From Oceanospirillaceae bacterium UBA2001 (GTDB taxonomy: Bacteria; Pseudomonadota; Gammaproteobacteria; Pseudomonadales; Balneatricaceae): 6,480 bases of DNA. How positions within the stretch are numbered: position 1 is the first letter of the stretch; each line of letters starts with the position of its first letter. The position numbers were made by a program, and so were the translations under genes. The DNA is taken from assembly GCA_002335115.1 (NCBI GenBank), contig DDCR01000051.1, positions 1-6,480 on the forward strand. The letters are read 5' to 3'. The notes under the pieces were generated by a model. It had not been told where the DNA came from and searched no databases. It saw only the letters and a list, made by a program, of their open reading frames with translations. Below are positions 1 to 6,425 of the stretch, in pieces.

Positions 1-860
1 ATAGAAAAGGGTTTGGCTTCAATATAAACCTTGTTATCAAACAACATCTCAAAGGTGTCACGAGCACTATGCCCTATAGCCAGAGCAATATGCTTAGAAT
101 GAATCACCTCGCCATCAGCCAAAGTGACACCACACATCTTACCGTCTTCTATTTGCACCCCATCAACACGTGCGTTAAAACGAATTTCACCACCGAGTTC
201 AATGATTTTAGCGCGCATTTTTTCCACCATCGACACCAACCTAAAGGTACCAATATGGGGCTTACTCACAAACAATATTTCGTCAGGCGCACCCGCTGCA
301 ACAAACTCAGCAAGTACTTTGCGGCTATAGTGTTTTGAGTCTTTAACCTGACTGTATAGTTTACCGTCGGAGAAGGTACCTGCCCCACCCTCACCAAACT
401 GTACGTTAGATTCAGTGTTAAGGATTTTCTTCCGCCAAAAGCCAAAGGTGTCTTTGGTTCGTTGCCTCACTGCTGCGCCACGCTCTAAAACAATGGGCTT
501 ATAACCCATTTGTGCCAGCACTAAAGCCGCCAACAAACCACAGGGGCCAAACCCAATGACTAGGGGGCGTTGTTGAACTTTTGCCTGCGCTTTAGCAACA
601 AATTTATAGCTCATATCAGGGCTACTTTTAATGAGCTGATCATCGGCAAATACAGCCAGTAAAGCGTCATTTTGTTTGGTGTTCACGTCTAAGGTGTAAA
701 TCAGTACAATCTTACTTTTTTTACGCGCATCGTAACCTCTGCGATGTACCACATAGTCCAACAAATCGTCCGCTTGAATCGACAGACGTGCCAGAATAGC
801 AAGGCCAAGGGCCTCATCGTCGTGTTCAAGTGGTAATTGCAGATTACTGATGCGTATCAT
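1..860 (-). CDS. FAD-dependent oxidoreductase, COG2509 type (N-terminal 286 codons; 3' end outside window)
   Basis: The frame is open from ATG at 860-858 to the left edge, giving 286 codons plus two bases. It starts MIRISNLQLPLEHD. Residues 1-95 form the small N-terminal domain of this family (RRGYDARKK at 41-49). A Rossmann FAD-binding motif VIGFGPCGLLAAL follows at 101-113 (Gly103, Gly105, Gly108), with Glu126 of VLERG as the expected ribose-binding acidic residue. Family blocks TKDTFGFWRKK (135-145), SNVQFGEGGAGTFSDGKLYS (151-170) and SKPHIGTFRLVSMVEKMRA (199-217) are all clear, and GHSARDTFEMLF (263-274) precedes the cut. From memory, full-length members are about 530-550 aa, so roughly half is visible. 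Only a weak GGA (869-871) precedes the ATG, but the start matches the usual N-terminus. The substrate is unknown for the family as far as I know; a flavin dehydrogenase role follows from the fold. It is separated by 209 bp from the upstream gene and probably has its own promoter. Confidence 0.93.
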   Translation of the reverse strand, partial: MIRISNLQLPLEHDDEALGLAILARLSIQADDLLDYVVHRRGYDARKKSKIVLIYTLDVNTKQNDALLAVFADDQLIKSSPDMSYKFVAKAQAKVQQRPLVIGFGPCGLLAALVLAQMGYKPIVLERGAAVRQRTKDTFGFWRKKILNTESNVQFGEGGAGTFSDGKLYSQVKDSKHYSRKVLAEFVAAGAPDEILFVSKPHIGTFRLVSMVEKMRAKIIELGGEIRFNARVDGVQIEDGKMCGVTLADGEVIHSKHIALAIGHSARDTFEMLFDNKVYIEAKPFS

Positions 861-966
861 CTAGGCGTTCCAATACAGGGTGTGGCTGATCTGTGTGACT
901 GATCCACGGTAGGAGGCCATTTTACCTACTTATAGGGTCACTGTCTTATAGTTACCCCAGATAAGC

Positions 967-994
967 GCTATAAATCTGCTAACAACTATGTCAA
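967..994 (-). promoter_or_regulatory. Candidate sigma-70 promoter for the COG2509-type oxidoreductase
   Basis: On the minus strand a perfect -35 TTGACA (989-994) is followed after 16 bp by TATAGC (967-972), four of six to the -10 consensus. Transcription would start near 960, leaving a leader of about 100 nt before the ATG at 860. It is the best promoter match in the 209-bp spacer. This is a pattern match only; read-through from the upstream hydrolase gene is also possible. Confidence 0.45.
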
Positions 995-1069
995 TGCCAT
1001 AGAATGCTTCGAGCTACCTAAAATGCTTGTCGTGCCTCAAGCTTCAGTCAAATGGTCAGTCTTATTTTT

Positions 1070-1095
1070 TTAGCGACATTGGTTAGCGACATTGG
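1070..1095. repeat. Perfect 13-bp tandem duplication across the hydrolase stop codon
   Basis: TTAGCGACATTGG (plus strand) occurs twice back to back, at 1070-1082 and 1083-1095, and the next two bases (TT) continue the match. The unit is not a multiple of three. On the minus strand the upstream copy encodes part of TNVAN, and the downstream copy is read in another frame as QCR followed by TAA. The duplication therefore sets the present C-terminus of the cysteine hydrolase. Confidence 0.95.
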
Positions 1096-1651
1096 TTAAC
1101 AGCTCACCGATATTAACTACCTGACAAAACTCACCATGCAAATCTGAAAGAGCAATGTCATGAATTAATTGTGCGGCATAAGTCGATCCGTCAGGCCCCA
1201 CTCGATCAAAGGTGGCACAGGCCTCACCCACCAAACGCACATCAAAACCCATATTACCCGCCATTCTCACAGTAGTGGAGACACAATGATTGGTGGTTAA
1301 CCCCGCAATAGCCAGTTGGTTGATATGATTACGGCGTAAGTAGACCTCAAGTTCCGTGCCTATAAATGACGAGTTTTCACGCTTAACAATTAACTCCTCC
1401 CCGGCTATTGGCGTCAGCTCTGGCCAAATTTCACCACTACTTTTGTCCCTTCTTAAAAGGCTATTAACATCTCGGCTATGGTGCACCACGTGCACAATAG
1501 GAAGTTGATTTGCGCGCCAGTGGTTTAGTAGTTGCAACAGGTTATGCTCTAACGCCGGATTATTGCGGTTAGCTCCCCAGTAGTCCCAGTCTTTAAACCC
1601 TTGCTGGCAGTCAATAAGGATAAGCGCGCAACGATCATGGGCATGACTCAT
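1070..1651 (-). CDS. Isochorismatase-like cysteine hydrolase family protein
   Basis: This is a 193-aa protein of the isochorismatase/nicotinamidase superfamily, whose members hydrolyse amide, N-carbamoyl or vinyl-ether bonds with a Cys-Lys-Asp triad. The triad is visible: Asp14 in LILIDCQQGF, Lys90 in LIVKRENSSF, and Cys123 in GLTTNHCVSTT, which also carries the cis-peptide region. WGANRNNP (25-32), FIGTELE (96-102), RMAGNMGFDV (129-138) and SDLHGEF (169-175) match a group of about 190-aa soluble hydrolases that I cannot tie to one substrate. The start is ATG at 1651-1649, which shares its A with the upstream TAA (TAATG). The frame stays open upstream to 1744, but that part lies inside the DUF2389 gene and does not resemble the family. 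No strong Shine-Dalgarno is seen, so translation is probably coupled. The last residues are shaped by a 13-bp duplication. Nicotinamidase or true isochorismatase activity is possible but not supported specifically. Confidence 0.9.
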   Translation of the reverse strand: MSHAHDRCALILIDCQQGFKDWDYWGANRNNPALEHNLLQLLNHWRANQLPIVHVVHHSRDVNSLLRRDKSSGEIWPELTPIAGEELIVKRENSSFIGTELEVYLRRNHINQLAIAGLTTNHCVSTTVRMAGNMGFDVRLVGEACATFDRVGPDGSTYAAQLIHDIALSDLHGEFCQVVNIGELLTNVANQCR

Positions 1652-1866
1652 TATTTCCAGCCTTGAAGCCATTGAGTGGTGTCTTTTAGTTGTTTCCATT
1701 GGATCAAAAATGAGCGTTTGGACATGATGGCTTCTATAGTACAAGACACCACCGTGTCATCTTCATCAAACTCCACCTCGGTGATAGTGAAGTGTTTTTC
1801 CTTATTTTCAGGCTTTACAGCCGTCCACTTACTATGGAGTAATTTTTTTGAGCTAATTGGGTTCAC
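1651..1866 (-). CDS. Small tryptophan-rich protein, TIGR02450 / DUF2389 family
   Basis: This is a 71-aa protein of unknown function beginning MNPISSKKLLHSKWTAV and ending QWLQGWK. The four tryptophans (14, 57, 66, 70), the N-terminal KLLHSKWTAV block, the EKHF block (23-26) and the C-terminal WLQGWK are hallmarks of this family, and the length is typical. It starts with GTG (1866-1864), with AGGA (1874-1877) seven bases upstream; no ATG start is available near the conserved N-terminus. It has no signal peptide or membrane segment and is probably a small cytoplasmic protein. Its stop overlaps the hydrolase start by one base, so the two are very likely co-translated. A TAAAAT -10-like element lies at 1893-1898 without a good -35, so transcription may come from there or by read-through from the acetyltransferase gene 63 bp upstream. 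Confidence 0.88.
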   Translation of the reverse strand: MNPISSKKLLHSKWTAVKPENKEKHFTITEVEFDEDDTVVSCTIEAIMSKRSFLIQWKQLKDTTQWLQGWK

Positions 1867-1929
1867 AAATTTTTCCTAAGCAATAAAGAGTCATTTTAAA
1901 GTCGAACAATAGTCTAGCTGGAAATCTAG

Positions 1930-2379
1930 CTAAAGCGTGGCTTTTTGGTAGGTTACCCAATGGGTTTTGTCTGATAACTTATCATAAACCCCACGGCCCC
2001 TATAATTATTTTCTGCGGTGATCCAACGCACAAAGGGCCAGCCTTTTTGCACCGCAGACTCATTAAGACCTTGGTATAAAGCTTCGACAATACCTTGACC
2101 ACGACATTCGGGTTTAATGAACAAATCATCAAGAAAACCTACAATCTTACCCCTCAGCGGTGATGGCATAGCACGATAGTGCATTAAGCCTAAACACTGC
2201 CCGGCATCATCTTTGGCCACCAGTGCGTAAAACCCATTGTTTTTATCAAAGATCCAAGACCATACGGTATCAAGGATTTCTTGATTCATAGGCACTTGAT
2301 AGAATTCCGCATAGCCACGGTAAAGGGCTTGCCATTGCGATTGATCTTGCAGACTTAATTCACCCACCACTATCTTCAT
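1930..2379 (-). CDS. GNAT family N-acetyltransferase
   Basis: A 149-aa single-domain GNAT protein that would transfer acetyl from acetyl-CoA to an amine; the acceptor is unknown. The order is the N-terminal strand and helix (MKIVVGELSLQDQSQW; GYAEFYQVP at 22-30), central strands with GLMHYRA (64-70), motif A DDLFIKPECRGQGIVEAL (84-101), and the C-terminal NNYRGRGVYDKL (124-135), in which Tyr132 is the usual general acid. In motif A the R-x-x-G-x-G/A pattern reads RGQGIV, with Val98 where Gly or Ala is normal. I chose ATG 2379-2377 because it matches the family N-terminus. A longer frame from TTG at 2460 overlaps the predicted -10 and adds 27 residues with no family resemblance. The Shine-Dalgarno is weak (GGGG at 2385-2388). 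It stops at TAG 1930-1932, 63 bp before the DUF2389 gene. Confidence 0.85.
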   Translation of the reverse strand: MKIVVGELSLQDQSQWQALYRGYAEFYQVPMNQEILDTVWSWIFDKNNGFYALVAKDDAGQCLGLMHYRAMPSPLRGKIVGFLDDLFIKPECRGQGIVEALYQGLNESAVQKGWPFVRWITAENNYRGRGVYDKLSDKTHWVTYQKATL

Positions 2380-2450
2380 AACAACCCCGTAAGCCTGCGG
2401 CTTGAGTACTTTATCAACTAATCTAGGCACTACTTTATGACCTAAAGAAC

Positions 2451-2477
2451 ATAATAACAAGCGAGCTGTTTGAACAA
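2451..2477 (-). promoter_or_regulatory. Candidate extended -10 promoter of the GNAT gene
   Basis: On the minus strand TGTTATTAT (2451-2459) is an extended -10: a TGn element directly followed by TATTAT, five of six to consensus. A weak -35 TTGTTC lies at 2472-2477, 15 bp upstream, which is short but tolerable with an extended -10. Transcription would start near 2444, giving a leader of about 65 nt before ATG 2379. It also argues against the TTG start at 2460, which would lie upstream of the transcript. Confidence 0.45.
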
Positions 2478-2772
2478 TACTCGCCCTATTGGCCTTCTCT
2501 CATCCCTGTCAGTTTCATTTATCTATTCCTGAAAATTATTGGCTTACAACAGATTAAAAGTGTAGTCGTTTTTCTACGTATTACTTGCCCTGTTACAAAA
2601 AAAGAGTGGTTTGCGCTCCTTATTTTTTAAACAGAGCCATGCTGTATATCCACCAAGTCCTTAGAGGTTATTCAATACTGAAGTCACCCGACTTAATGCT
2701 GAAGATTTAAAAGCCAAATGGGTTAGCTGCAAAAAGCCTTACTATTGATCAGCCCATTACTAATTTCAAAGT

Positions 2773-2800
2773 AAAAAAAGGCCAGCATAAGCTGGCCTTT
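2773..2800 (-). terminator. Rho-independent terminator of the sox operon
   Basis: Read on the minus strand, a perfect 10-bp stem AAAGGCCAGC / GCTGGCCTTT (2777-2786 with 2791-2800) closes a 4-nt loop. The T-tract runs from the last three bases of the stem to 2773, making seven T in a row. It starts about 18 bp after the soxG stop codon, as expected for the end of soxBDAG. With only TTT on the other side it should act weakly, if at all, in the plus direction. Confidence 0.92.
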
Positions 2801-2818
2801 GGTGGATTGTGAACTGCG

Positions 2819-3433
2819 TTAGGCGATCTTTAACCCATATTCTTCACTGGCGTCTTGCAGCCAAAGAAAGAAGTAGTCTGCAAAGCTGCGGCGTATTATC
2901 AAATCCATGGAACCATCTTCCAATTTACACAAGGTGGTGCCTGTTTTAGCAAAGGTGGTTTGAACTACTTTGCCCACTGGAAAATTATCTGGGTGACAAT
3001 CGTACACAGTTGATTTTTGCAATACCTCAGCTAAGTGAGGGCCTGACAAATTAACTAAGGTTTGACCACTACTCACATCGGTAATAGCCACGTGCTGATC
3101 ACCCATTGCCAAGCGCAAGTCGGCCTCAACATGCCCTTGTGTGCCGCTCACAACAATAACTAGCCATTCGTTAGGACATAACCAATAAATCACAGTATCA
3201 CCCTTACGATTACTGGTATTCGCCTTAGTGGGCAATGCGACACCCAAAACATGCTCTACTGCCAAGTTAAATGCTGCATCTAATGGGTTGCCCCGCAGAT
3301 TAAGGTGGCCACGAAATTTGTCTTCCTTCATGACTAACCCCGCATCAACAGCGTTAGTGTGCGACGCGTGATGATGCAATGGTGATTGCTTCATTTTGAC
3401 ACTTGATACGTTAGTTGTTGATGCACTAGTCAT
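2819..3433 (-). CDS. soxG: Sarcosine oxidase gamma subunit (heterotetrameric)
   Basis: A 204-aa gamma subunit of the heterotetrameric sarcosine oxidase (alpha-beta-gamma-delta), a cytoplasmic enzyme. Family blocks are present in order: KFRGHLNLRGNP (39-50), FNLAVEHVLGVALPTKANT (55-73), WLCPNEWLV (84-92), HVAITDVSSGQTLVNLSGP (114-132), HPDNFPVGKVVQTTFAKT (147-164) and RRSFADYFFLWLQDASEEYG (181-200). The gamma subunit is related to the GcvT fold and plays a structural role against the alpha subunit. Residues 1-30 are low in complexity, with HHHASH at 20-25, and lie outside the conserved core. The start ATG 3433-3431 has AGGAG at 3443-3447 with a 9-base spacer. The same frame reaches back to 3499, but that segment is soxA sequence read in another frame. 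It overlaps the soxA end by 8 bp, and a terminator follows its TAA. Confidence 0.94.
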   Translation of the reverse strand: MTSASTTNVSSVKMKQSPLHHHASHTNAVDAGLVMKEDKFRGHLNLRGNPLDAAFNLAVEHVLGVALPTKANTSNRKGDTVIYWLCPNEWLVIVVSGTQGHVEADLRLAMGDQHVAITDVSSGQTLVNLSGPHLAEVLQKSTVYDCHPDNFPVGKVVQTTFAKTGTTLCKLEDGSMDLIIRRSFADYFFLWLQDASEEYGLKIA

Positions 3434-6425
3434 GGTGGTGATCTCCTTTTGGATCATAGAACACGGGACTGCAAATCTCAGCGGCCAAGACGCGGCCATC
3501 CGCTAGGGGACAATAAACTGTTTCACCCATCCGCTCTGAGCCCCCTTTGACTGTGCCCATAGCAATGCCATGACCCAAACATTCACTCCAGTAACTGGAA
3601 GTCACATGACCCACCATATCCATAGGAATAGGCTGATGGGGATCCATAACGATTTGCGCGCCTTCTGGAATAACCACTGTGGGGTCTTTTGGCTTTAGAC
3701 CCACCAGTTGTTTACGGTCTGTTCGGGCCGTATCAGGCCGGCTAAATGAGCGCTCACCTAGGAAACTAAAGGTTTTACTTTTGCCCACAGCCCAGCCCAT
3801 CAAACAATCATAGGGGGTCATGGAACCATCGGTATCTTGGCCCACAATAATGAAGCCTTTCTCTGCACGCAATACGTGCATAGATTCAGTGCCGTATGGC
3901 GTTATGCCAAACTCTTCACCGGCTTCCATAAGTTGTTGCCACATATAATGGCCTTGGTCTGCTGGCACGTTCACCTCAAACGATAACTCCCCAGTAAAAG
4001 AAATACGGAAAATGCGGGCCTTAATGCCCGCCACAGTGCCCTCGCGATAATCCATAAACTTCATGGCTTTTGCAGACAGGTCTACGTCGGTGCAGAGCTT
4101 CTCTAGCACCTTACGAGAATTAGGCCCTGCAAAAGAACAGGTGGCCCATTGATCCGTAACTGAGGTGAAGTAAACATCTAACTCTGGCCATTCCGTTTGA
4201 TGCCATAATTCTAACCAACCCAACACCGCAGCAGCACCGCCAGAGGTGGTGGTCATAAGAAAATGGGTGTCACTTAAACATGCGGTTACCCCATCATCAA
4301 AGATCATGCCGTCTTCTTTGAGCATGAGCCCATAGCGACACTTGCCCGGTGCTAACTTTGACCAAGCATTAGTATAAACCCGATTTAGAAATTCACGTGC
4401 ATCCTTGCCTTGGATGTCGATTTTACCTAAGGTTGATGCATCCAATATACCGACGCTGTTACGCACCGCTAAACATTCTCGGTTAAGGGTTTGCTGCATG
4501 GTTTCCCCTGCCTGCGGGAAATACCAAGGGCGCTTCCACTGACCCACGTTCTCAAATTCTGCGCCATTAGCCACATGCCAAGGATGCATGGCCGTATGAC
4601 GGGCTGGGTCTAATAACGCCCCAATGTCGCGGCCTCCAATAGCACCGAAGGTGACTGGAGTGTAGGCCGGACGAAAAATAGTAGTGCCTGTTTCAGCAAT
4701 CGACTTATTCAAGGCCTTAGCCACAATAGCCATGCCATTCACGTTACCCGTTTTGCCTTGATCCGTGCCAAAACCCATGGCCGTGTAACGTTTAACATGT
4801 TCAATAGATTGAAATCCTTCCCGGGTGGCCAATTCAATACCTGCTGCGGTAACGTCGTTTTGGAAGTCAACAAACTGTTTTGGGGCACGACTAATTGGCT
4901 TAGTGTGAGGAATCAAGTAAAGGGCTTGTGCAGCGCCTTCAGATTCATCACCACAATTAAATACTTGAGTGGATTGTGTGCCAGCTGCAGCAGCACCTGC
5001 TTGGATGCCCGCATTTAGGGCCTGCGACAACTGGTATTCACCCGTAATTGCGCCTGCTAAATGTTGATTTTGATGGCTTGAACCTGGCACAAACCCAGCC
5101 ACATCCTCTTTCCAAATAGGCCGACTCCCGGTGTGACAACTCAGATGCACCACAGGGCTCCAACCACCCGCCACTGCAATAAGGTCGCAACTGAGGGTTT
5201 TGCCTTGGCTTGTGACTTGGTCAGCCGCCTCATTTAAAGGCGCCACAATGGCTCCAGTTACGTGCTTACCGCCTTGGGCTTCAATCACACCATAGCCTGT
5301 CATCACTTGGATACCAGCCATTTTTGCCATTTCAACAAGGCGTCCAGCAGGAGCATGGCGAGAATCTACTACAGCCACAACCGTGCGGCCTGCCGACTGG
5401 ATATCTAAAGCCGTTTGATAACCTGAATCATTGGTTGTCATAACGACACAGCGTTGGCCAGGAACTACGGCAAAACGGTTAATGTAGGTCGACACAGAGT
5501 GCGCCAGCATGATGCCGGGGAGATCGTTGTTAGCAAACACTAAGGGCCGTTCAATCGCGCCCGTCGCCAACACCACTTGGTGGGCCCGAATGCGGTGAAT
5601 GCGCTGACGCGCTCCCTTTAAGGCAACTGGGCCCAGGTGATCTGTTCTCCGCTCTATGGCACATACAAAGTTGTGATCGTAATAACCAAATGCCGTGGTT
5701 CGGGGCATAGCTGTCACATTGGTCATGGCTGCTAGCTCATGCGCAGCTTGTTCTGCCCAAGTCACCGCGTCCACGCCGTCAACGGTTTGCTTGCTCGCTA
5801 ATAAGGTACCACCAAATTCATTTTGCTCGTCTACAATAATCACGCGTTTGCCACTGCGGCCTGCTTCGAGCGCAGCCGCTAAACCTGCAGGGCCTGCACC
5901 CACTACCATCACATCACAATGGGCATTTAATTTGTCATACGTGTCTGGGTCTGGCTCGAGGGACAAACGACCAAAACCTGCGGCTTTACGAATAAACTTT
6001 TCGTAGGTCATCCACATTTTTTGGGGCGCCATAAAGGTCTTGTAGTAAAAACCAACAGGCATCATTTTGCCTCCAATTTTACCGACTAAACCCATGAGAT
6101 CGAATTCCGCACTCGGCCAACCGTTGGTGCTGGAAGCCGTTAGTCCATCGAACAACTCTACTTGGGTTGCCCGAGGATTAGGCACCGATGCATTGCCTTT
6201 GTGCAACTGCATGAGGGCGTTAGGCTCTTCAGCACCATGGCCTAAAATACCTCGCGCTCGGCTGTATTTAAAGCTGCGACCCACGATGCCAACGCCATTT
6301 GCAAGCATGGCTGAGGCTAAGGTGTCACCCTCAAAACCTTGGTAGGTTTTGCCATTAAAGGTAAAACTCATGGGTTTAGACCGATCAATTCGACCGCCTG
6401 TTGCTATGCGATTAATTTGGCTCAT
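3426..6425 (-). CDS. soxA: Sarcosine oxidase alpha subunit (heterotetrameric)
   Basis: A 999-aa alpha subunit, full length for the family. The holoenzyme oxidises sarcosine at the flavins of SoxB; alpha carries the NAD+ site and the folate domain that traps formaldehyde as 5,10-methylene-tetrahydrofolate. Domains: a ferredoxin-fold N-terminal domain (about 15-100, SFKYSRARGI at 51-60, EEPNAL at 66-71); a dinucleotide-binding Rossmann fold (VVGAGPAGLAAALEAG at 174-189, acidic Glu200); ATGAIERPLVFANNDLPGIM (287-306); a second nucleotide-binding half (about 323-355); VAGGWSPVVHL (418-428); an A3-type linker domain (about 508-590); an aminomethyltransferase GCV_T domain (about 600-880, SFTGELSFEV at 809-818); and a GCV_T C-terminal domain (about 905-985). 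The N-terminal domain has no cysteine, so no 2Fe-2S cluster is expected there. The start ATG 6425-6423 overlaps the soxD stop as ATGA and has AGGAG at 6433-6437. The C-terminal GDHHHD overlaps the soxG ribosome-binding site and start. Product assignment is very secure. Confidence 0.97.
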   Translation of the reverse strand: MSQINRIATGGRIDRSKPMSFTFNGKTYQGFEGDTLASAMLANGVGIVGRSFKYSRARGILGHGAEEPNALMQLHKGNASVPNPRATQVELFDGLTASSTNGWPSAEFDLMGLVGKIGGKMMPVGFYYKTFMAPQKMWMTYEKFIRKAAGFGRLSLEPDPDTYDKLNAHCDVMVVGAGPAGLAAALEAGRSGKRVIIVDEQNEFGGTLLASKQTVDGVDAVTWAEQAAHELAAMTNVTAMPRTTAFGYYDHNFVCAIERRTDHLGPVALKGARQRIHRIRAHQVVLATGAIERPLVFANNDLPGIMLAHSVSTYINRFAVVPGQRCVVMTTNDSGYQTALDIQSAGRTVVAVVDSRHAPAGRLVEMAKMAGIQVMTGYGVIEAQGGKHVTGAIVAPLNEAADQVTSQGKTLSCDLIAVAGGWSPVVHLSCHTGSRPIWKEDVAGFVPGSSHQNQHLAGAITGEYQLSQALNAGIQAGAAAAGTQSTQVFNCGDESEGAAQALYLIPHTKPISRAPKQFVDFQNDVTAAGIELATREGFQSIEHVKRYTAMGFGTDQGKTGNVNGMAIVAKALNKSIAETGTTIFRPAYTPVTFGAIGGRDIGALLDPARHTAMHPWHVANGAEFENVGQWKRPWYFPQAGETMQQTLNRECLAVRNSVGILDASTLGKIDIQGKDAREFLNRVYTNAWSKLAPGKCRYGLMLKEDGMIFDDGVTACLSDTHFLMTTTSGGAAAVLGWLELWHQTEWPELDVYFTSVTDQWATCSFAGPNSRKVLEKLCTDVDLSAKAMKFMDYREGTVAGIKARIFRISFTGELSFEVNVPADQGHYMWQQLMEAGEEFGITPYGTESMHVLRAEKGFIIVGQDTDGSMTPYDCLMGWAVGKSKTFSFLGERSFSRPDTARTDRKQLVGLKPKDPTVVIPEGAQIVMDPHQPIPMDMVGHVTSSYWSECLGHGIAMGTVKGGSERMGETVYCPLADGRVLAAEICSPVFYDPKGDHHHD
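3431..3447 (-). promoter_or_regulatory. soxG ribosome-binding site and start inside the soxA 3' end
   Basis: AAAAGGAGATCACC followed by ACCATG on the minus strand supplies AGGAG (3443-3447), a 9-base spacer and the soxG ATG (3431-3433). The same bases are the last soxA codons for KGDHHHD. This placement fixes the soxG start and implies that the two subunits are translated in a coupled way. Confidence 0.88.

Larger units (their letters stand above)
2380..2818. other. 439-bp intergenic region between soxG and the GNAT gene
   Basis: No coding frame with family resemblance or a convincing start is seen on either strand. The region holds the soxG terminator at its right end, the candidate GNAT promoter, and a small perfect hairpin AAGCC-TGC-GGCTT at 2391-2403 in the predicted GNAT leader. 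A 5-bp inverted repeat AAGTC-ACCC-GACTT lies at 2681-2694. The stretch from about 2490 to 2770 is AT-rich with no further signal that I can support: no tRNA, no recognisable riboswitch, no repeat array. Confidence 0.7.

Noticed and set aside
69..338. Plus-strand open frames at 69-338 and 124-330
   Set aside because: They are antisense to the COG2509-type oxidoreductase, whose minus-strand frame carries clear conserved motifs.
1652..1744. N-terminal extension of the cysteine hydrolase (MYYRSHH... start)
   Set aside because: It lies wholly inside the DUF2389 gene in another frame and has no resemblance to the hydrolase family; the TAATG start fits the conserved N-terminus.
1913..1932. TCTAGCT direct repeat and TAGCT/AGCTA inverted repeat at the GNAT stop
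   Set aside because: The stem is only 5 bp and lacks a T-tract on the minus strand; too weak to call a terminator or operator.
2380..2460. TTG-initiated 27-residue extension of the GNAT protein
   Set aside because: It overlaps the predicted -10 element, has no family resemblance, and ATG 2379 gives the normal GNAT N-terminus.
2595..2629. A-rich / GAGTG-CGCTC / T-rich terminator-like structure
   Set aside because: The 5-bp stem needs a G-U pair on the plus strand and has a mismatch on the minus strand, and no gene ends nearby to use it.
2639..2710. 23-codon plus-strand ORF (MLYIHQVLRG...) in the intergenic region
   Set aside because: It has no Shine-Dalgarno and no known similarity, and its length is expected by chance.
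4758..6345. Plus-strand open frames at 4758-5018, 5695-6006 and 6067-6345
   Set aside because: They are antisense to soxA, with no recognisable domain and no ribosome-binding site context that I can support.
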